A DNA stretch of 64,000 nucleotides from Arthrobacter luteolus NBRC 107841. GTDB taxonomy: Bacteria; Actinomycetota; Actinomycetes; Actinomycetales; Micrococcaceae. This document shows, one piece after another, positions 1 through 8,481 of this stretch. The number at the start of each line of letters is the position of its first letter. Position 1 is the first letter of the stretch. The stretch is from contig NZ_BCQM01000003.1 in assembly GCF_001552075.1 (NCBI RefSeq), positions 62,001-126,000 of the forward strand, read 5' to 3'. Position numbers and translations under genes: made by a program. Under the pieces are notes generated by a model. That model was not told where the DNA came from. It made no database searches and worked only from the letters and a program-made list of their open reading frames with translations.

Positions 1-2
1 CC

Positions 3-1136
3 CGGGAATCCGGGGCGGCGGACAAGGGCAGCGGCGCGGACCTGGTCCTGTCCGGAATCACCAAACGCTTCAGCGACTTCACCGCCGTCGACAACCTGGA
101 CCTGGTGATCCCCTCAGGTTCCTTCTTCGCCCTGCTGGGCCCCTCCGGCTGCGGAAAAACGACGACGCTGCGTATGGTCGCCGGGCTGGAACAGCCCACC
201 GCCGGCAGCATCAGCCTCGGCGGCAAGGACATTACGGGCACCAGTTCGTACCAGCGGCCGGTCAATACTGTCTTCCAGAACTACGCGCTCTTCCCACACA
301 TGAGCGTGCTGGACAATGTGGCCTTCGGGCTCAAGCGGCGCAAGGTCCGCGACGCCGATGCCCAGGCCAAGGCTGCCCTTGAACTGGTGGAGCTGAGCCA
401 CCTGGCAACGCGGCGTCCGGCCCAGCTTTCCGGCGGGCAGCAGCAGCGGGTCGCCCTGGCCCGCGCCGTCGTGAACCAGCCGGCGGTCCTGCTCCTGGAC
501 GAACCGCTCGGCGCCCTGGACATGAAACTGCGCCGCCAGATGCAGGTGGAACTGAAGAAGATCCAGACCGAGGTCGGCCTGACCTTCGTCCATGTCACCC
601 ACGACCAGGAAGAGGCCATGACCATGGCCGACACCGTGGCTGTGATGAACCACGGCCAGGTTGAGCAGATGGGCCCGCCGCAGGAACTGTACGACCTTCC
701 GCGAACAGCATTTGTCGCGAACTTCCTGGGCAAGTCCAACCTCATGCCGGCCACGGTGACCGGAGAAGCCGGTGAGTTCCTCCAGCTGGATGTGGCGGGC
801 AATGCCCTGACCCTGCTGAAGGACCGGGCCACGGACCACAGCGGCCGGATCCTGGTAGGGATCCGGCCGGAGAAACTGCGGATGGAAGCGGATCTGGCCA
901 CCTCGGCGCAGGACTCCATCCGGGGCGTGGTCCTGGATGCTTCCTTCACCGGAGCCAGCACGGAGTACCTGGTCGAGGCAGAGGGGATCGGCACGGTTGG
1001 CGTTTTTGCGCAGAACCACGGCGGTGCCCTGTTCGCTGACGGGGACCGGGTCCGCCTGGCCTGGGATCCCACGCACGCCTTCGGGCTCAGCGGAAGCGAG
1101 GACCGGGAGGCCGGAGCCGGAGAGGACGGCCTCTGA
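3..1136 (+). CDS. PotA-type polyamine ABC transporter ATPase (5' partial)
   Basis: ATP-hydrolysing subunit of a spermidine/putrescine-type ABC importer. The reading frame is open to the left edge, so the start lies outside the window; about 377 residues are visible. Walker A GPSGCGKT is at visible residues 46-53, followed by the Q-loop QNYALFPHM, signature LSGGQQQR, Walker B VLLLDEPLGALD and switch His in VTHDQEEAM. The C-terminal part has the TOBE_2-like motif GIRPEKLRM found in PotA/CysA/UgpC-class ATPases. Its TGA overlaps the ATG of the next permease (TGATG), so the three genes are translationally coupled. Polyamine specificity is inferred from the type of its two permease partners. Confidence 0.9.
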   Translation, partial: RESGAADKGSGADLVLSGITKRFSDFTAVDNLDLVIPSGSFFALLGPSGCGKTTTLRMVAGLEQPTAGSISLGGKDITGTSSYQRPVNTVFQNYALFPHMSVLDNVAFGLKRRKVRDADAQAKAALELVELSHLATRRPAQLSGGQQQRVALARAVVNQPAVLLLDEPLGALDMKLRRQMQVELKKIQTEVGLTFVHVTHDQEEAMTMADTVAVMNHGQVEQMGPPQELYDLPRTAFVANFLGKSNLMPATVTGEAGEFLQLDVAGNALTLLKDRATDHSGRILVGIRPEKLRMEADLATSAQDSIRGVVLDASFTGASTEYLVEAEGIGTVGVFAQNHGGALFADGDRVRLAWDPTHAFGLSGSEDREAGAGEDGL

Positions 1137-2056
1137 TGGCGCTGCTGACCGCGGGGAAAGCCACCGGTCCCAGTGCCGCCGAGGAGGAAGCGAGTAAACG
1201 GCGCGGACGGGTCGGTTACCTGCTGATCCTTCCGGGTTTCATTTTCCTGCTCCTGTTCTTCGCACTGCCGGTGGTTTCGCTGCTGGCGACCTCGCTCTAC
1301 GTCAAGCCGGAGGGCGCCGACGTCGGGCAGTTTGTTCCGGCGCTGGAGTTCGGCAACTACCTGGTGGTCCTGCGGGACTACTGGCCGGCGCTGCTGCGAT
1401 CCTTCGGGTTCGCGCTGATTGCCACCGTGGCCGCCCTGATCATCGGTTACCCGATGGCCTACCTGGTGGCTGTCCGGCTGCGGGAGCGGAAGCTGCTCAA
1501 GGGCATCCTGCTGGTGCTGATCATCGCCCCCTTCTTCACCAGCTTCATCCTGCGCACGCAGGCCTGGAAGCAGATCCTGGCGGATGAGGGGCCGGTGGTG
1601 TCGGTGCTCCGGTCGCTGGCCCTGCTGCCGGAGGACGGGCGTCTCACCGCCACGGCGTTCGCCGTGATCTGCGGCCTGACCTACAACTTCCTGCCGTTTA
1701 TGACGCTGCCGATCTACGCCAACCTGGAACGGCTGGATACCCGGCTGATCGAGGCCGGCGGGGATCTGTACGCGAACGGCTTCACCACTTTCCGCAAGGT
1801 CACCTTTCCGCTTTCCCTGCCCGGCGTAATGGCCGGGACCCTGCTGACCTTTATCCCGGCCACGGGCGACTACGTGAACGCGGCGCTGCTGGGCAACAAC
1901 CAGAACACCACCATGATCGGCCAGGTCATCGACTCCCGTTTCTTCCGGGTGGTGGACTACCCGGGCGCCTCCGCCCTGTCCTTCCTCCTCATGCTGGCGA
2001 TCCTGTTCCTGGTGATCCTGTACGTGCGGCGTTTCGGCACCAAAGAACTGATGTAA
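1136..2056 (+). CDS. PotB-type ABC transporter permease
   Basis: 306-residue inner-membrane permease of the same importer. Hydrophobic segments begin near residue 28, and the cytoplasmic EAA loop is visible (IEAGGDLYANGFTTFRKV), which docks to the ATPase. The motif ATGDYVNAALLG near the C-terminus is typical of PotB proteins. The start is the ATG overlapping the preceding stop, and the next gene follows after 9 bases. I infer uptake of a polyamine or a similar small cation; the substrate-binding protein is not in the window and probably lies to the left. Confidence 0.9.
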   Translation: MALLTAGKATGPSAAEEEASKRRGRVGYLLILPGFIFLLLFFALPVVSLLATSLYVKPEGADVGQFVPALEFGNYLVVLRDYWPALLRSFGFALIATVAALIIGYPMAYLVAVRLRERKLLKGILLVLIIAPFFTSFILRTQAWKQILADEGPVVSVLRSLALLPEDGRLTATAFAVICGLTYNFLPFMTLPIYANLERLDTRLIEAGGDLYANGFTTFRKVTFPLSLPGVMAGTLLTFIPATGDYVNAALLGNNQNTTMIGQVIDSRFFRVVDYPGASALSFLLMLAILFLVILYVRRFGTKELM

Positions 2057-2065
2057 GGACAAGCC

Positions 2066-2863
2066 ATGAAACAGAAAATAGGCCGCTGGCTGGTGCCGGT
2101 ATTCGGGGGACTGGCGTTCCTGTTCCTGCTGGTTCCGATCGCCTACGTGTTCGCCTTCTCCTTTAACGACGCCGGCCGCACCAACCTGACCTGGCGGGGC
2201 TTCACGCTGGAGAACTGGAAAAACCCCTGCGGCGCACCGGATGTGTGCCAGGCACTGGGCAACAGCCTCCAAATCGGGTTCATAGCCACGGTCCTGGCCA
2301 CTACGCTTGGCACGGCCATCGCCATTGGGCTGGTGCGCTACCGGTTCAAGTTCAATGCGACGGCGAACATGCTCATCTTCCTGCCGCTGGCCACACCGGA
2401 AGTGGTCCTGGGTGCTTCCCTGCTGGCACAGTTCCTCAACCTTGGCGCCGAACTGGGCATGGGCACCGTGATCATCGCCCACACCATGTTCTGCATCTCC
2501 TTCGTGGTGGTGACGGTCAAGGCCCGGGTGGCGAGCCTGGATCCGAAACTCGAGGAGGCCGCCGGAGACCTGTATGCCTCCCCGGTCCAGGCCTTCTGGA
2601 GGGTCACCTTCCCGCTGCTGCTGCCCGGAATCGTCGCGGCCGCGCTGCTGGCCTTCGCCATGAGCTTCGACGACTTCATCATCACCAACTTCAACTCCGG
2701 CAACGTTGATACGTTCCCGAAGTTCATCTACGTCGCCGCAACCCGCGGAATCCCGGCGCAGGCCAATGTGATCGGCTCGGCCATGTTCATCCTCGCCCTG
2801 CTGGTGGTCATCGGCGGACAGGTCCTCTCGCACCGGCGGGCGAAAATGCTCGCCGCCCGCTGA
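2066..2863 (+). CDS. PotC-type ABC transporter permease
   Basis: 265-residue second permease of the polyamine-type importer. A first membrane segment covers residues 10-31. The EAA loop is LEEAAGDLYASPVQAFWRV, and the motif SFDDFIITNF is characteristic of PotC. A ribosome site AAGGA lies just before the ATG. It is the last gene of the operon; the next bases downstream hold a decayed minus-strand gene fragment. Confidence 0.9.
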   Translation: MKQKIGRWLVPVFGGLAFLFLLVPIAYVFAFSFNDAGRTNLTWRGFTLENWKNPCGAPDVCQALGNSLQIGFIATVLATTLGTAIAIGLVRYRFKFNATANMLIFLPLATPEVVLGASLLAQFLNLGAELGMGTVIIAHTMFCISFVVVTVKARVASLDPKLEEAAGDLYASPVQAFWRVTFPLLLPGIVAAALLAFAMSFDDFIITNFNSGNVDTFPKFIYVAATRGIPAQANVIGSAMFILALLVVIGGQVLSHRRAKMLAAR

Positions 2864-2870
2864 TCCAAAA

Positions 2871-3023
2871 TTAGTCCGTCCCGGCCAGCAGTTCCCGAAG
2901 GCGCCGCGCGTTATGCACCGCGGCGCCGTCGCCGTCGTTAGTGAAGTAAGCAGAGGCATCCCGGCCGGAACCCTGCCATTCCCGGATCCGGCCCGCCCAC
3001 GGGCTGAAAACCGGTGGAGCGCC
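2871..3023 (-). pseudogene. C-terminal remnant of a DUF72 (YecE-like) protein
   Basis: About 50 codons on the minus strand resemble the end of actinobacterial DUF72 proteins: a WAGRIREW helix, then GRDASAYFTNDGDGAA, then the terminal helix with RRLRELLAG. Intact relatives have roughly 250 residues and the form GRDVYVYFDND at this place. Nothing of the N-terminal barrel is present, because a plus-strand gene begins at 3091. This is probably a gene relic left after deletion. It was judged by eye from memory of the family, so the identification is moderately sure. Confidence 0.55.
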
Positions 3024-3090
3024 GTGCCTGCTGCCGCCGACGGACGCACACTTAAAGGGACCACTGCGGTTCCTCGAGGAAGGGCACACC

Positions 3091-3573
3091 ATGGCACAGC
3101 CAGCAGAATCCGGTTCCCGCCGGGGAATCTACCTGGAAATGGTGCGGAGCTTCGCTGCCCAGCCGGAGGCCGTTTATAACGCCTGGGCAGACCTGGCCCA
3201 CGCCACCGACTGGTGGGGGCCCGAAGGCTTCATCGTCCCGGCAGACCGGGTCAGTGTGGATGACCGGGAGGGCGGAAAATACAAGGCCTGCATGGTCAAC
3301 ACCATCACCGGCGACGAGCTGTGGTGGGGCGGCACACTCGAACGCCTGGACCCGCCGGACCATCTGTCGATGACCCAGCAGTGGGAAGGGCCGGACGGCA
3401 CCCCGGCCAGCAACCTCACCCTGATCACGGTGGACCTGGAACCGCACAACGGCGGAACACAGATGACTTTCCGGCAGGGGCCGTTTCCGAAAGCCGAGGA
3501 CCGCGACAGCCATGAAACCGGCTGGAGCCAGTCCTTCCACCGGCTTTCGAACTTCCTGGCGCGCCACCGGTGA
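3091..3573 (+). CDS. SRPBCC (AHSA1-like) domain protein
   Basis: 160-residue START/AHSA1-fold protein. Typical features are the early segment SFAAQPEAVYNAWAD, the WWGPEGF motif, the central GGKYKACMV strand and the closing helix with GWSQSFHRLSNFL. These proteins bind small hydrophobic ligands or act as partners in stress response; the substrate cannot be told from sequence. The ATG follows a GAGGAAGG ribosome site. The DUF72 relic overlaps its upstream region on the other strand, and the gene appears to stand alone. Confidence 0.85.
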   Translation: MAQPAESGSRRGIYLEMVRSFAAQPEAVYNAWADLAHATDWWGPEGFIVPADRVSVDDREGGKYKACMVNTITGDELWWGGTLERLDPPDHLSMTQQWEGPDGTPASNLTLITVDLEPHNGGTQMTFRQGPFPKAEDRDSHETGWSQSFHRLSNFLARHR

Positions 3574-3718
3574 CCTGCCGCCGGCCGGGGAAGGAACCCG
3601 GTTGAAATAAGCCGGACATCTTTGCGGTTGAACCAAGAGTCCCGTCCTGCACCGCCTGCCCACAGCGGCGCTGCAGCGAAGGGACAGGACAAACCCCGCA
3701 ACGAAAGGCCAGCATTCC

Positions 3719-4708
3719 ATGCCGTACCCGCTCTCCATCCTCGACTTCGCATCCATTGAAGAGGGCGGAACCGCAACGGATTCCTTCCGGGACAGCCTGG
3801 CCCTGGCACAGCACGCAGAGAAGCTGGGCTACCGGCGGATCTGGTATGCCGAGCACCACAACATGCCGACCATCGCATCGTCCGCCACCAGCGTGCTCAT
3901 CTCCTACATCGGTGCCCATACCTCCTCGATCCGGCTCGGCGCCGGCGGCATCATGCTGCCGAACCACGCTCCGCTGACCATCGCTGAGCAGTTCGGCACC
4001 CTGGAATCCCTCTACCCCGGACGTATCGACCTGGGTCTCGGCCGGGCACCGGGCAGCGACCAGAAGACCATGCGGGCGCTGCGGCGGGACCCGATGTCCG
4101 CTGACAGCTTCCCGCGGGACGTCCAGGAGCTGCAGGGGTACCTGACCGGCAACAGCCTGATCCCGGGCATCGACGCAATCCCCGGCAAGGGGACCAACGT
4201 CCCGCTCTACATTCTGGGCTCCTCCTTGTTCGGTGCCCGCCTGGCCGCTGCACTGGGCCTGCCGTACTCCTTCGCCTCGCATTTCGCCCCGCAGGCCCTG
4301 CAGGACGCCGTCGCCCTGTACCGCCGGGAGTTCCAGCCCTCCGCGCAGCTCGCGGAGCCGTATGTCATTGCCGGCGTGAATGTGCTCGCCGCCAACACCA
4401 CCGAAGAAGCCCAGGCCATCTTTACGCAGTCCCAGCGCCGCCGGGTCACCCAGCTGCTGGGCAAGGACCGGACCTACACGGACGAAGAAGCGGACCTGGT
4501 GCTCGAGTCACCCGCCGGCCAGCACATCAAGATGATGGGCCACTACTCCGGTGTGGGAACCACCGCCCAGGTACGGGAGTACCTGGACTGGTTCGCTGAG
4601 CATGCCCAGGCGGACGAGCTGATCGTCGCCACGCACGCTGCCACGCTGGAGCAGCGGCTGCGGTCCTTCACCCTCCTGGCCCAGGTGATGCAGCCCGCCG
4701 GAGCGTAG
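3719..4708 (+). CDS. LLM-class flavin-dependent oxidoreductase (YhbW-like)
   Basis: 329-residue bacterial-luciferase-like monooxygenase with a TIM-barrel fold using FMNH2 or F420H2. The N-terminus begins directly with strand one ([13 protein letters not shown]), followed by [11 protein letters not shown] and [16 protein letters not shown], and then [14 protein letters not shown], all characteristic of the group-1 luciferase family that includes E. coli YhbW. Length is normal for the family. The real substrate is unknown. The ATG is preceded by an AACGAAAGG stretch that serves as ribosome site. Confidence 0.9.
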   Translation: MPYPLSILDFASIEEGGTATDSFRDSLALAQHAEKLGYRRIWYAEHHNMPTIASSATSVLISYIGAHTSSIRLGAGGIMLPNHAPLTIAEQFGTLESLYPGRIDLGLGRAPGSDQKTMRALRRDPMSADSFPRDVQELQGYLTGNSLIPGIDAIPGKGTNVPLYILGSSLFGARLAAALGLPYSFASHFAPQALQDAVALYRREFQPSAQLAEPYVIAGVNVLAANTTEEAQAIFTQSQRRRVTQLLGKDRTYTDEEADLVLESPAGQHIKMMGHYSGVGTTAQVREYLDWFAEHAQADELIVATHAATLEQRLRSFTLLAQVMQPAGA

Positions 4709-4802
4709 CCGCGGATCCCGGGGCAGCCGCAGGGGCTGCTCCGGGCGTAACGCCGGCAGCCGCAGCAGGGGTGCAATGCAGCCCTGTGCCAAAATCGGAT
4801 TC

Positions 4803-5273
4803 ATGACGAATTCTTCCCATGTCATCCGTGTGAACGTGCCCATGCGGTGGTCGGACATGGACGCCTACGGCCACATCAACAACGTGGAGATCCTCCGCAT
4901 GCTGGAAGAAGCCCGCATCCTGGCCTTCGGTCCGCCCGGCGGCACCGGGGCACCGGGCACGGAACCGCCCATCGCACTCTTCAACTCGGTCCCGGCGAAC
5001 ACACAGTCCCTGATTTCCGAGCATCGGGTGAAGTACCTGGCTCCGCTGGAGTACCGCAACATCCCGGCGGACGTCGATATCTGGATCAGCTCGGTGAAAG
5101 CAGCGAGCCTGGGCATCTCCTATCTGGTGTCCGATCCGGTGACCGGAGCGCCGTGCGTCAAGGCGGAGACCGTCCTGGCTTTTGTCGATGGCGCATCCGG
5201 CCGCCTGCTGAGGGTGAGTGCGGAACAGCGGGAGCTGATCCGTCCCTGGGCCGGGGAATCGGTTTTCGCCTGA
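4803..5273 (+). CDS. Hotdog-fold acyl-CoA thioesterase (4HBT family)
   Basis: 156-residue single-hotdog thioesterase hydrolysing acyl-CoA. The catalytic segment PMRWSDMDAYGHINNV carries the family's Asp and the HxN motif, and the central strand HRVKYLAPLEYR is present. I chose the ATG at 4803 because family members begin close to the RWSDMD motif; an in-frame ATG at 4776 with a GGGG stretch before it would add nine residues. The stop is followed by a row of further in-frame TGA codons, described separately. Confidence 0.88.
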   Translation: MTNSSHVIRVNVPMRWSDMDAYGHINNVEILRMLEEARILAFGPPGGTGAPGTEPPIALFNSVPANTQSLISEHRVKYLAPLEYRNIPADVDIWISSVKAASLGISYLVSDPVTGAPCVKAETVLAFVDGASGRLLRVSAEQRELIRPWAGESVFA

Positions 5274-5321
5274 GCCTGAGCCTGAGCCTGACCCGGGACC
5301 TGAACCTGACCTGGAACCTGA
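5268..5321 (+). repeat. Tandem 6-bp repeat carrying seven in-frame stop codons
   Basis: The last codon and stop of the thioesterase (GCC TGA) are repeated as GCCTGA units. In the gene's frame TGA occurs at 5271, 5277, 5283, 5289, 5301, 5307 and 5319. The repeat looks like slippage expansion of the gene's own end. Confidence 0.85.
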
Positions 5322-5413
5322 GGCGGGAATGCGGGCGGAAGCGCTGACCGGGATAAGGGCGGCGGGCTAGTCTGGGCTGACGGGGGACCAGGCGCACCCG
5401 TTAGGAGACCACC

Positions 5414-5959
5414 GTGTGGCACAGCCTTGGAATTTCGCCTCTTGAAGCGCTCTGGGTCGTTATTTCGGCCCTGGGCATCTATCTCGCCTTTTTCCTGCTG
5501 GTCCGGGGTTTTGGCCAGCGCGCGCTGGCCAGCTGGTCGACTATGGACAAGGCGATAGTCATTGCCCTGGGTTCTGTCCTGGGCCGGGTGGTGCTCGGCT
5601 ACACCCCAACGCTGGCGGCAGGCATCATCGGGCTGGCCACGATGTTCGGGATGCTGCGGCTGGAAGCCTACCTGCGGCAGACCAGGCACGGAACGTACCT
5701 AAGCAGCAGGCCAATTCTGCTGATGGCCGGAGAACAGGTCCTGGCCCAGGGGCTGAAGCGGGCCCGGATTCAGGAAGACGAGCTGTACTTCAAACTGCGG
5801 CAGGCAGGGATCAGGAACTTCTCTGAAATCGCCCTGGTGATCCTGGAACCAACCGGGGATGTCAGTGTGCTCCGGCGGGGGCTTCCGATCGACCGGGTCC
5901 TGCTTCGCCGGATCGCCGACCGGGGCCGGATTCCGGCGGAACTCCTGGAGCCGGAGTGA
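5414..5959 (+). CDS. DUF421 (YetF-like) membrane protein
   Basis: 181-residue membrane protein with three N-terminal membrane segments (about residues 12-33, 46-62 and 65-82) and a small soluble DUF421 domain containing RPILLMAGEQVL and DELYFKLRQAGI, the usual signature of the family. The function is unknown in general; relatives occur beside stress and sporulation genes in other Gram-positives. The start is GTG with a TAGGAG ribosome site eight bases before it. It is monocistronic, ending shortly before the cold-shock promoter. Confidence 0.85.
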   Translation: MWHSLGISPLEALWVVISALGIYLAFFLLVRGFGQRALASWSTMDKAIVIALGSVLGRVVLGYTPTLAAGIIGLATMFGMLRLEAYLRQTRHGTYLSSRPILLMAGEQVLAQGLKRARIQEDELYFKLRQAGIRNFSEIALVILEPTGDVSVLRRGLPIDRVLLRRIADRGRIPAELLEPE

Positions 5960-6011
5960 GGTCCAGGCACCCTGTTGGCGGAGGGATGTAGCACTCTCGG
6001 GAAAACTCGTG

Positions 6012-6017
6012 TATAGT
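6012..6017 (+). promoter_or_regulatory. Probable -10 box of cold-shock gene 1
   Basis: TATAGT, with a weak TAGCAC 17 bases upstream (5989-5994). Transcription starting a few bases downstream would give a leader of about 140 bases whose first part is nearly identical to that of cold-shock gene 2. Confidence 0.55.
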
Positions 6018-6023
6018 CATTTT

Positions 6024-6166
6024 CAGTTGTTGTGTTGCGCGTTTTGTATTTCAAGCGGCGAAACCCATACGGGCTAGCCGCTTTTTCTGTAGAAGCGGTA
6101 AAAACGGACACCGCGACTGAAACCCCCGAAAGTCGGAGCGGTTTCGAGCAGAAAGAAGTATTAAAA
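6024..6166 (+). promoter_or_regulatory. Conserved structured leader of cold-shock gene 1
   Basis: After the segment TTGTTGTGTTG comes a hairpin with arms AAGCGGC (6053-6059) and GCCGCTT (6077-6083), an inner CCC/GGG pairing and a T-run, which has the form of an intrinsic terminator inside the leader. A second small hairpin CCGA/TCGG (6126-6136) lies before the purine-rich ribosome site. The same elements occur in the leader at 8335-8481, 2.3 kb away. The probable role is cold-dependent control of elongation or translation; this is inference. Confidence 0.7.
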
Positions 6167-6370
6167 ATGGCTACAGGTACCGTGAAGTGGTTCAACTCCG
6201 AAAAGGGCTTCGGCTTCATTGAGCCGGACGACGGCAGCGCCGACGTCTTCGCTCACTACTCCGCTATCAACTCCAGCGGCTACAAGTCCCTCGAAGAGAA
6301 CCAGAAGGTCTCCTTCGACACCGAGCAGGGCCCCAAGGGTCCGCAGGCCACGAACATCCAGGGCCTCTAA
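6167..6370 (+). CDS. cspA: Cold-shock protein (CspA family), copy 1
   Basis: 67-residue single cold-shock domain that binds single-stranded RNA and DNA and melts RNA structure. RNP1 (KGFGFI) and RNP2-like (DVFAHY) motifs are both intact. The ATG was chosen because the family always starts with [10 protein letters not shown]; the purine-rich AGAAAGAAG before it is the ribosome site. It differs from copy 2 (8482-8685) by only a few residues, and the leader is conserved too, so the two are a segmental duplication. Confidence 0.96.
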   Translation: MATGTVKWFNSEKGFGFIEPDDGSADVFAHYSAINSSGYKSLEENQKVSFDTEQGPKGPQATNIQGL

Positions 6371-6411
6371 TTCCAGAAGCCTAGACACCGCCGTAAAGGC
6401 AGGTATCTAAA

Positions 6412-6447
6412 AAGAAGAGCAGGACGGTTGCCCGTCCTGCTCTTCTT
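6412..6447. terminator. Bidirectional terminator, cspA copy 1 / glsA
   Basis: A perfect 16-bp stem (arms 6412-6427 and 6432-6447) with the loop TTGC, followed by TTGTTT on the plus side. It lies between convergent cspA and glsA and can serve both. Confidence 0.85.
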
Positions 6448-6456
6448 GTTTAACCG

Positions 6457-8271
6457 CTAGTCCTGCACCCGCACTGCCGTTTCACGCAGGTACTGCTCCA
6501 CCCGTGTGTAGGCGTCCTGGGTCAGGGCCCGCCAGAACTGCATGGCCAACCTCGGTTCGTCCGCCTCCATCCGGGCGATCTCCTCGGCCGGGAGCCGCCA
6601 TACCTGGACCTCGCCGTCGGCCTTGACCGTGGTTTCCTGGCGCTTGTCGTCGCCGAGCGCCATTTCGCCGAAGGTCATGCCGGCGCCCAGCCGGTTCAGC
6701 TTCACCCGGTGCCCGTCAGGCCCGGGCATCAGAGTCTGCACATACCCGGAGGAAATAAAGTACACGCCGCTGAACCGTTGTCCGATGCGCCGGATCACAT
6801 CACCGTCGGCGTAGGAGAGTTCCTCCATCCGTCCGGCCAGATCCCCGGCGGCCTCCTGCCCCAGCGGGGCCAGGGCAGGGGAGTCCGCGGGGAGGATCCG
6901 CTCCGGCTGGACCAGATCCGCGCCGTAGCGCCCCAGCAGCTCGTCTTCGCACCATTCCACTGCAGCCGAGCGGGTGGTAAACGCGGGCACGGGGTGGCCG
7001 TGCTGTGTCAGATCGGCGGAGACGGTGCCGGCGGTATCCACCAGGGCCAGCTGCCGGCCGGAGTCCTTCAGCATCTGCGCCGCCTCACCGAACATCCGAA
7101 GGGCTACGCCGGAGACTTCGTCCACGCTCCGCAGGTCCAGGACCACCAGTTCGACGTCGTCATGAAGCGAGGAGAGCTCGCGGACCATCGCCTCGGCCCC
7201 GGCAAAAAGCAGATCCCCATTTAGTTCGAGGACGTGCGCGCGGTGCGCGTTGGCGCGGAGCACGGCGGCGGCTTCCTCGCTTCGGCGGATGCCGGACGGC
7301 GTGGTTCCGATGTCATAGGCAGCCCGGAGCGCTGACCGTCCGGTCCGTCCGGCCCGGACAAAGTGCAGTTCCAGGTCGTGGGACAGCCGCTGGCTGACCG
7401 CGACCCCGCGGACGCTGCTCCCATGGGCATCCAGCGGCGGAGAATAAACAGCCAGCCCGATCTGGCCGGGCAGCACTGCGATCGTTCCGCCGCCCACACC
7501 GGACTTAGCGGGCATCCCGACGCTGCTCATCCACGCGCCGGCATCGTCGTACATGCCGCAGGTCGCCATAACCGAGAGCACACGTTCCACCGAAGCGATG
7601 TCCAGCACCTGCTCATTGCTCAGGGGATTGCGGCCGCTGTTGGCCAGCGTTGCAGCCATCATCGCCAGGTCGAGGGCAGTCACCATAACGGAGCACTGCC
7701 GGAAGTAGTCCTCGATCACCGGCGTCGGGTCGGATTCGATGATGCCGAAGCTGCGCAGCAGGTAGGCCAGGGCGTGGTTGCGGTGTCCGTGTTTCAACTC
7801 GGACTGGTAGATGCGTTCGCTGACGGATAGCTGGCGGCCCGCGAACGCCGAATAGGTATTCAGGATCCGCTTGAAACGGGAGTTGCCGCCGGAACCGCGC
7901 ACCAGGGAAGTGGCCGTCAGCGCACCCGCATTGATCATCGCGTTGGCTGGCCGTCCCGTCCCTTCGGCGAGGGAGATTTCGTTGAAGGAATCTCCGGAGG
8001 GCTCGACGTCGACTTTGGCATCGACGTCATCCATCCCGCGGTCGGCCAGCGCCAGCCCGTAAGTGAACGGCTTGGAGATCGACTGGATGCTGAATTCCTC
8101 GCGGGTGTCACCCACCTCGTATACGTAGCCGTCGGCGGTGGCGAGGACGATTCCGAAACGGTCCGGATCAACGTTCGCCATGGCCGGAATGGAGCTGTAG
8201 GGTTTTCCGTCCTTAAGGTCGGAAATCTCGGCGTGGATGCGCTGCAGGTAGTGCTCGATCGGGGAGTCCAT
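6457..8271 (-). CDS. glsA: Glutaminase A with STAS and cyclic-nucleotide-binding domains
   Basis: 604 residues, twice the length of a simple glutaminase. Residues 1-305 form the glutaminase domain, which converts L-glutamine to glutamate and ammonia. The nucleophile motif is S64-x-x-K67 in QSISKPF, and the EGTGRPANAMINAG segment follows. About residues 340-430 resemble a STAS (anti-sigma-antagonist) domain with LVVLDLRSVDEVSG, and about residues 475-590 resemble a cAMP/CRP-type sensor domain (GVYFISSGYVQTL, GEMALGDDKR). This three-domain form is known in actinobacteria and suggests control by a second messenger. TAGGCT six bases before the ATG fits a leaderless transcript. It lies between the two cold-shock copies on the opposite strand. 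Confidence 0.93.
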   Translation of the reverse strand: MDSPIEHYLQRIHAEISDLKDGKPYSSIPAMANVDPDRFGIVLATADGYVYEVGDTREEFSIQSISKPFTYGLALADRGMDDVDAKVDVEPSGDSFNEISLAEGTGRPANAMINAGALTATSLVRGSGGNSRFKRILNTYSAFAGRQLSVSERIYQSELKHGHRNHALAYLLRSFGIIESDPTPVIEDYFRQCSVMVTALDLAMMAATLANSGRNPLSNEQVLDIASVERVLSVMATCGMYDDAGAWMSSVGMPAKSGVGGGTIAVLPGQIGLAVYSPPLDAHGSSVRGVAVSQRLSHDLELHFVRAGRTGRSALRAAYDIGTTPSGIRRSEEAAAVLRANAHRAHVLELNGDLLFAGAEAMVRELSSLHDDVELVVLDLRSVDEVSGVALRMFGEAAQMLKDSGRQLALVDTAGTVSADLTQHGHPVPAFTTRSAAVEWCEDELLGRYGADLVQPERILPADSPALAPLGQEAAGDLAGRMEELSYADGDVIRRIGQRFSGVYFISSGYVQTLMPGPDGHRVKLNRLGAGMTFGEMALGDDKRQETTVKADGEVQVWRLPAEEIARMEADEPRLAMQFWRALTQDAYTRVEQYLRETAVRVQD

Positions 8272-8300
8272 CTTTCCAGCCTAGGGGAGTCAAAAGACCC

Positions 8301-8329
8301 GTGACGCTGCCCTGGCCGCTGTGTATACT
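8301..8329 (+). promoter_or_regulatory. Promoter of cold-shock gene 2
   Basis: GTGACG (8301-8306), 17 bases, TATACT (8324-8329). It lies 30 bases from the divergent glsA start. Confidence 0.65.
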
Positions 8330-8334
8330 AGCCG

Positions 8335-8481
8335 CAGTTGTTGTGTTGAGCATTTTGTATCCAAGCGGCCGAAACCCAGATCCAGGGCAAAGCCGCTTTT
8401 TTTGTAGAACGCCGTAGACGGCACAGCAACTGGAAGCTCCCCGACGGTCGGGGATGTTTCGCCTCAGAAGGATGATTAAAA
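8335..8481 (+). promoter_or_regulatory. Conserved structured leader of cold-shock gene 2
   Basis: Same order of elements as in the first leader: TTGTTGTGTTG, hairpin AAGCGGC (8363-8369) / GCCGCTT (8392-8398) ending in a T-run, then a hairpin CCCCGA (8439-8444) / TCGGGG (8448-8453), GTTTCG, and the ribosome site AGAAGGATG before ATTAAAAATG. The loops differ between the copies while the stem arms are kept. Confidence 0.72.

Noticed and set aside
281-3097. 938-codon open frame on the minus strand across the polyamine operon
   Set aside because: It lies opposite three clear ABC genes and has no domain features; long antisense frames are common at this GC content.
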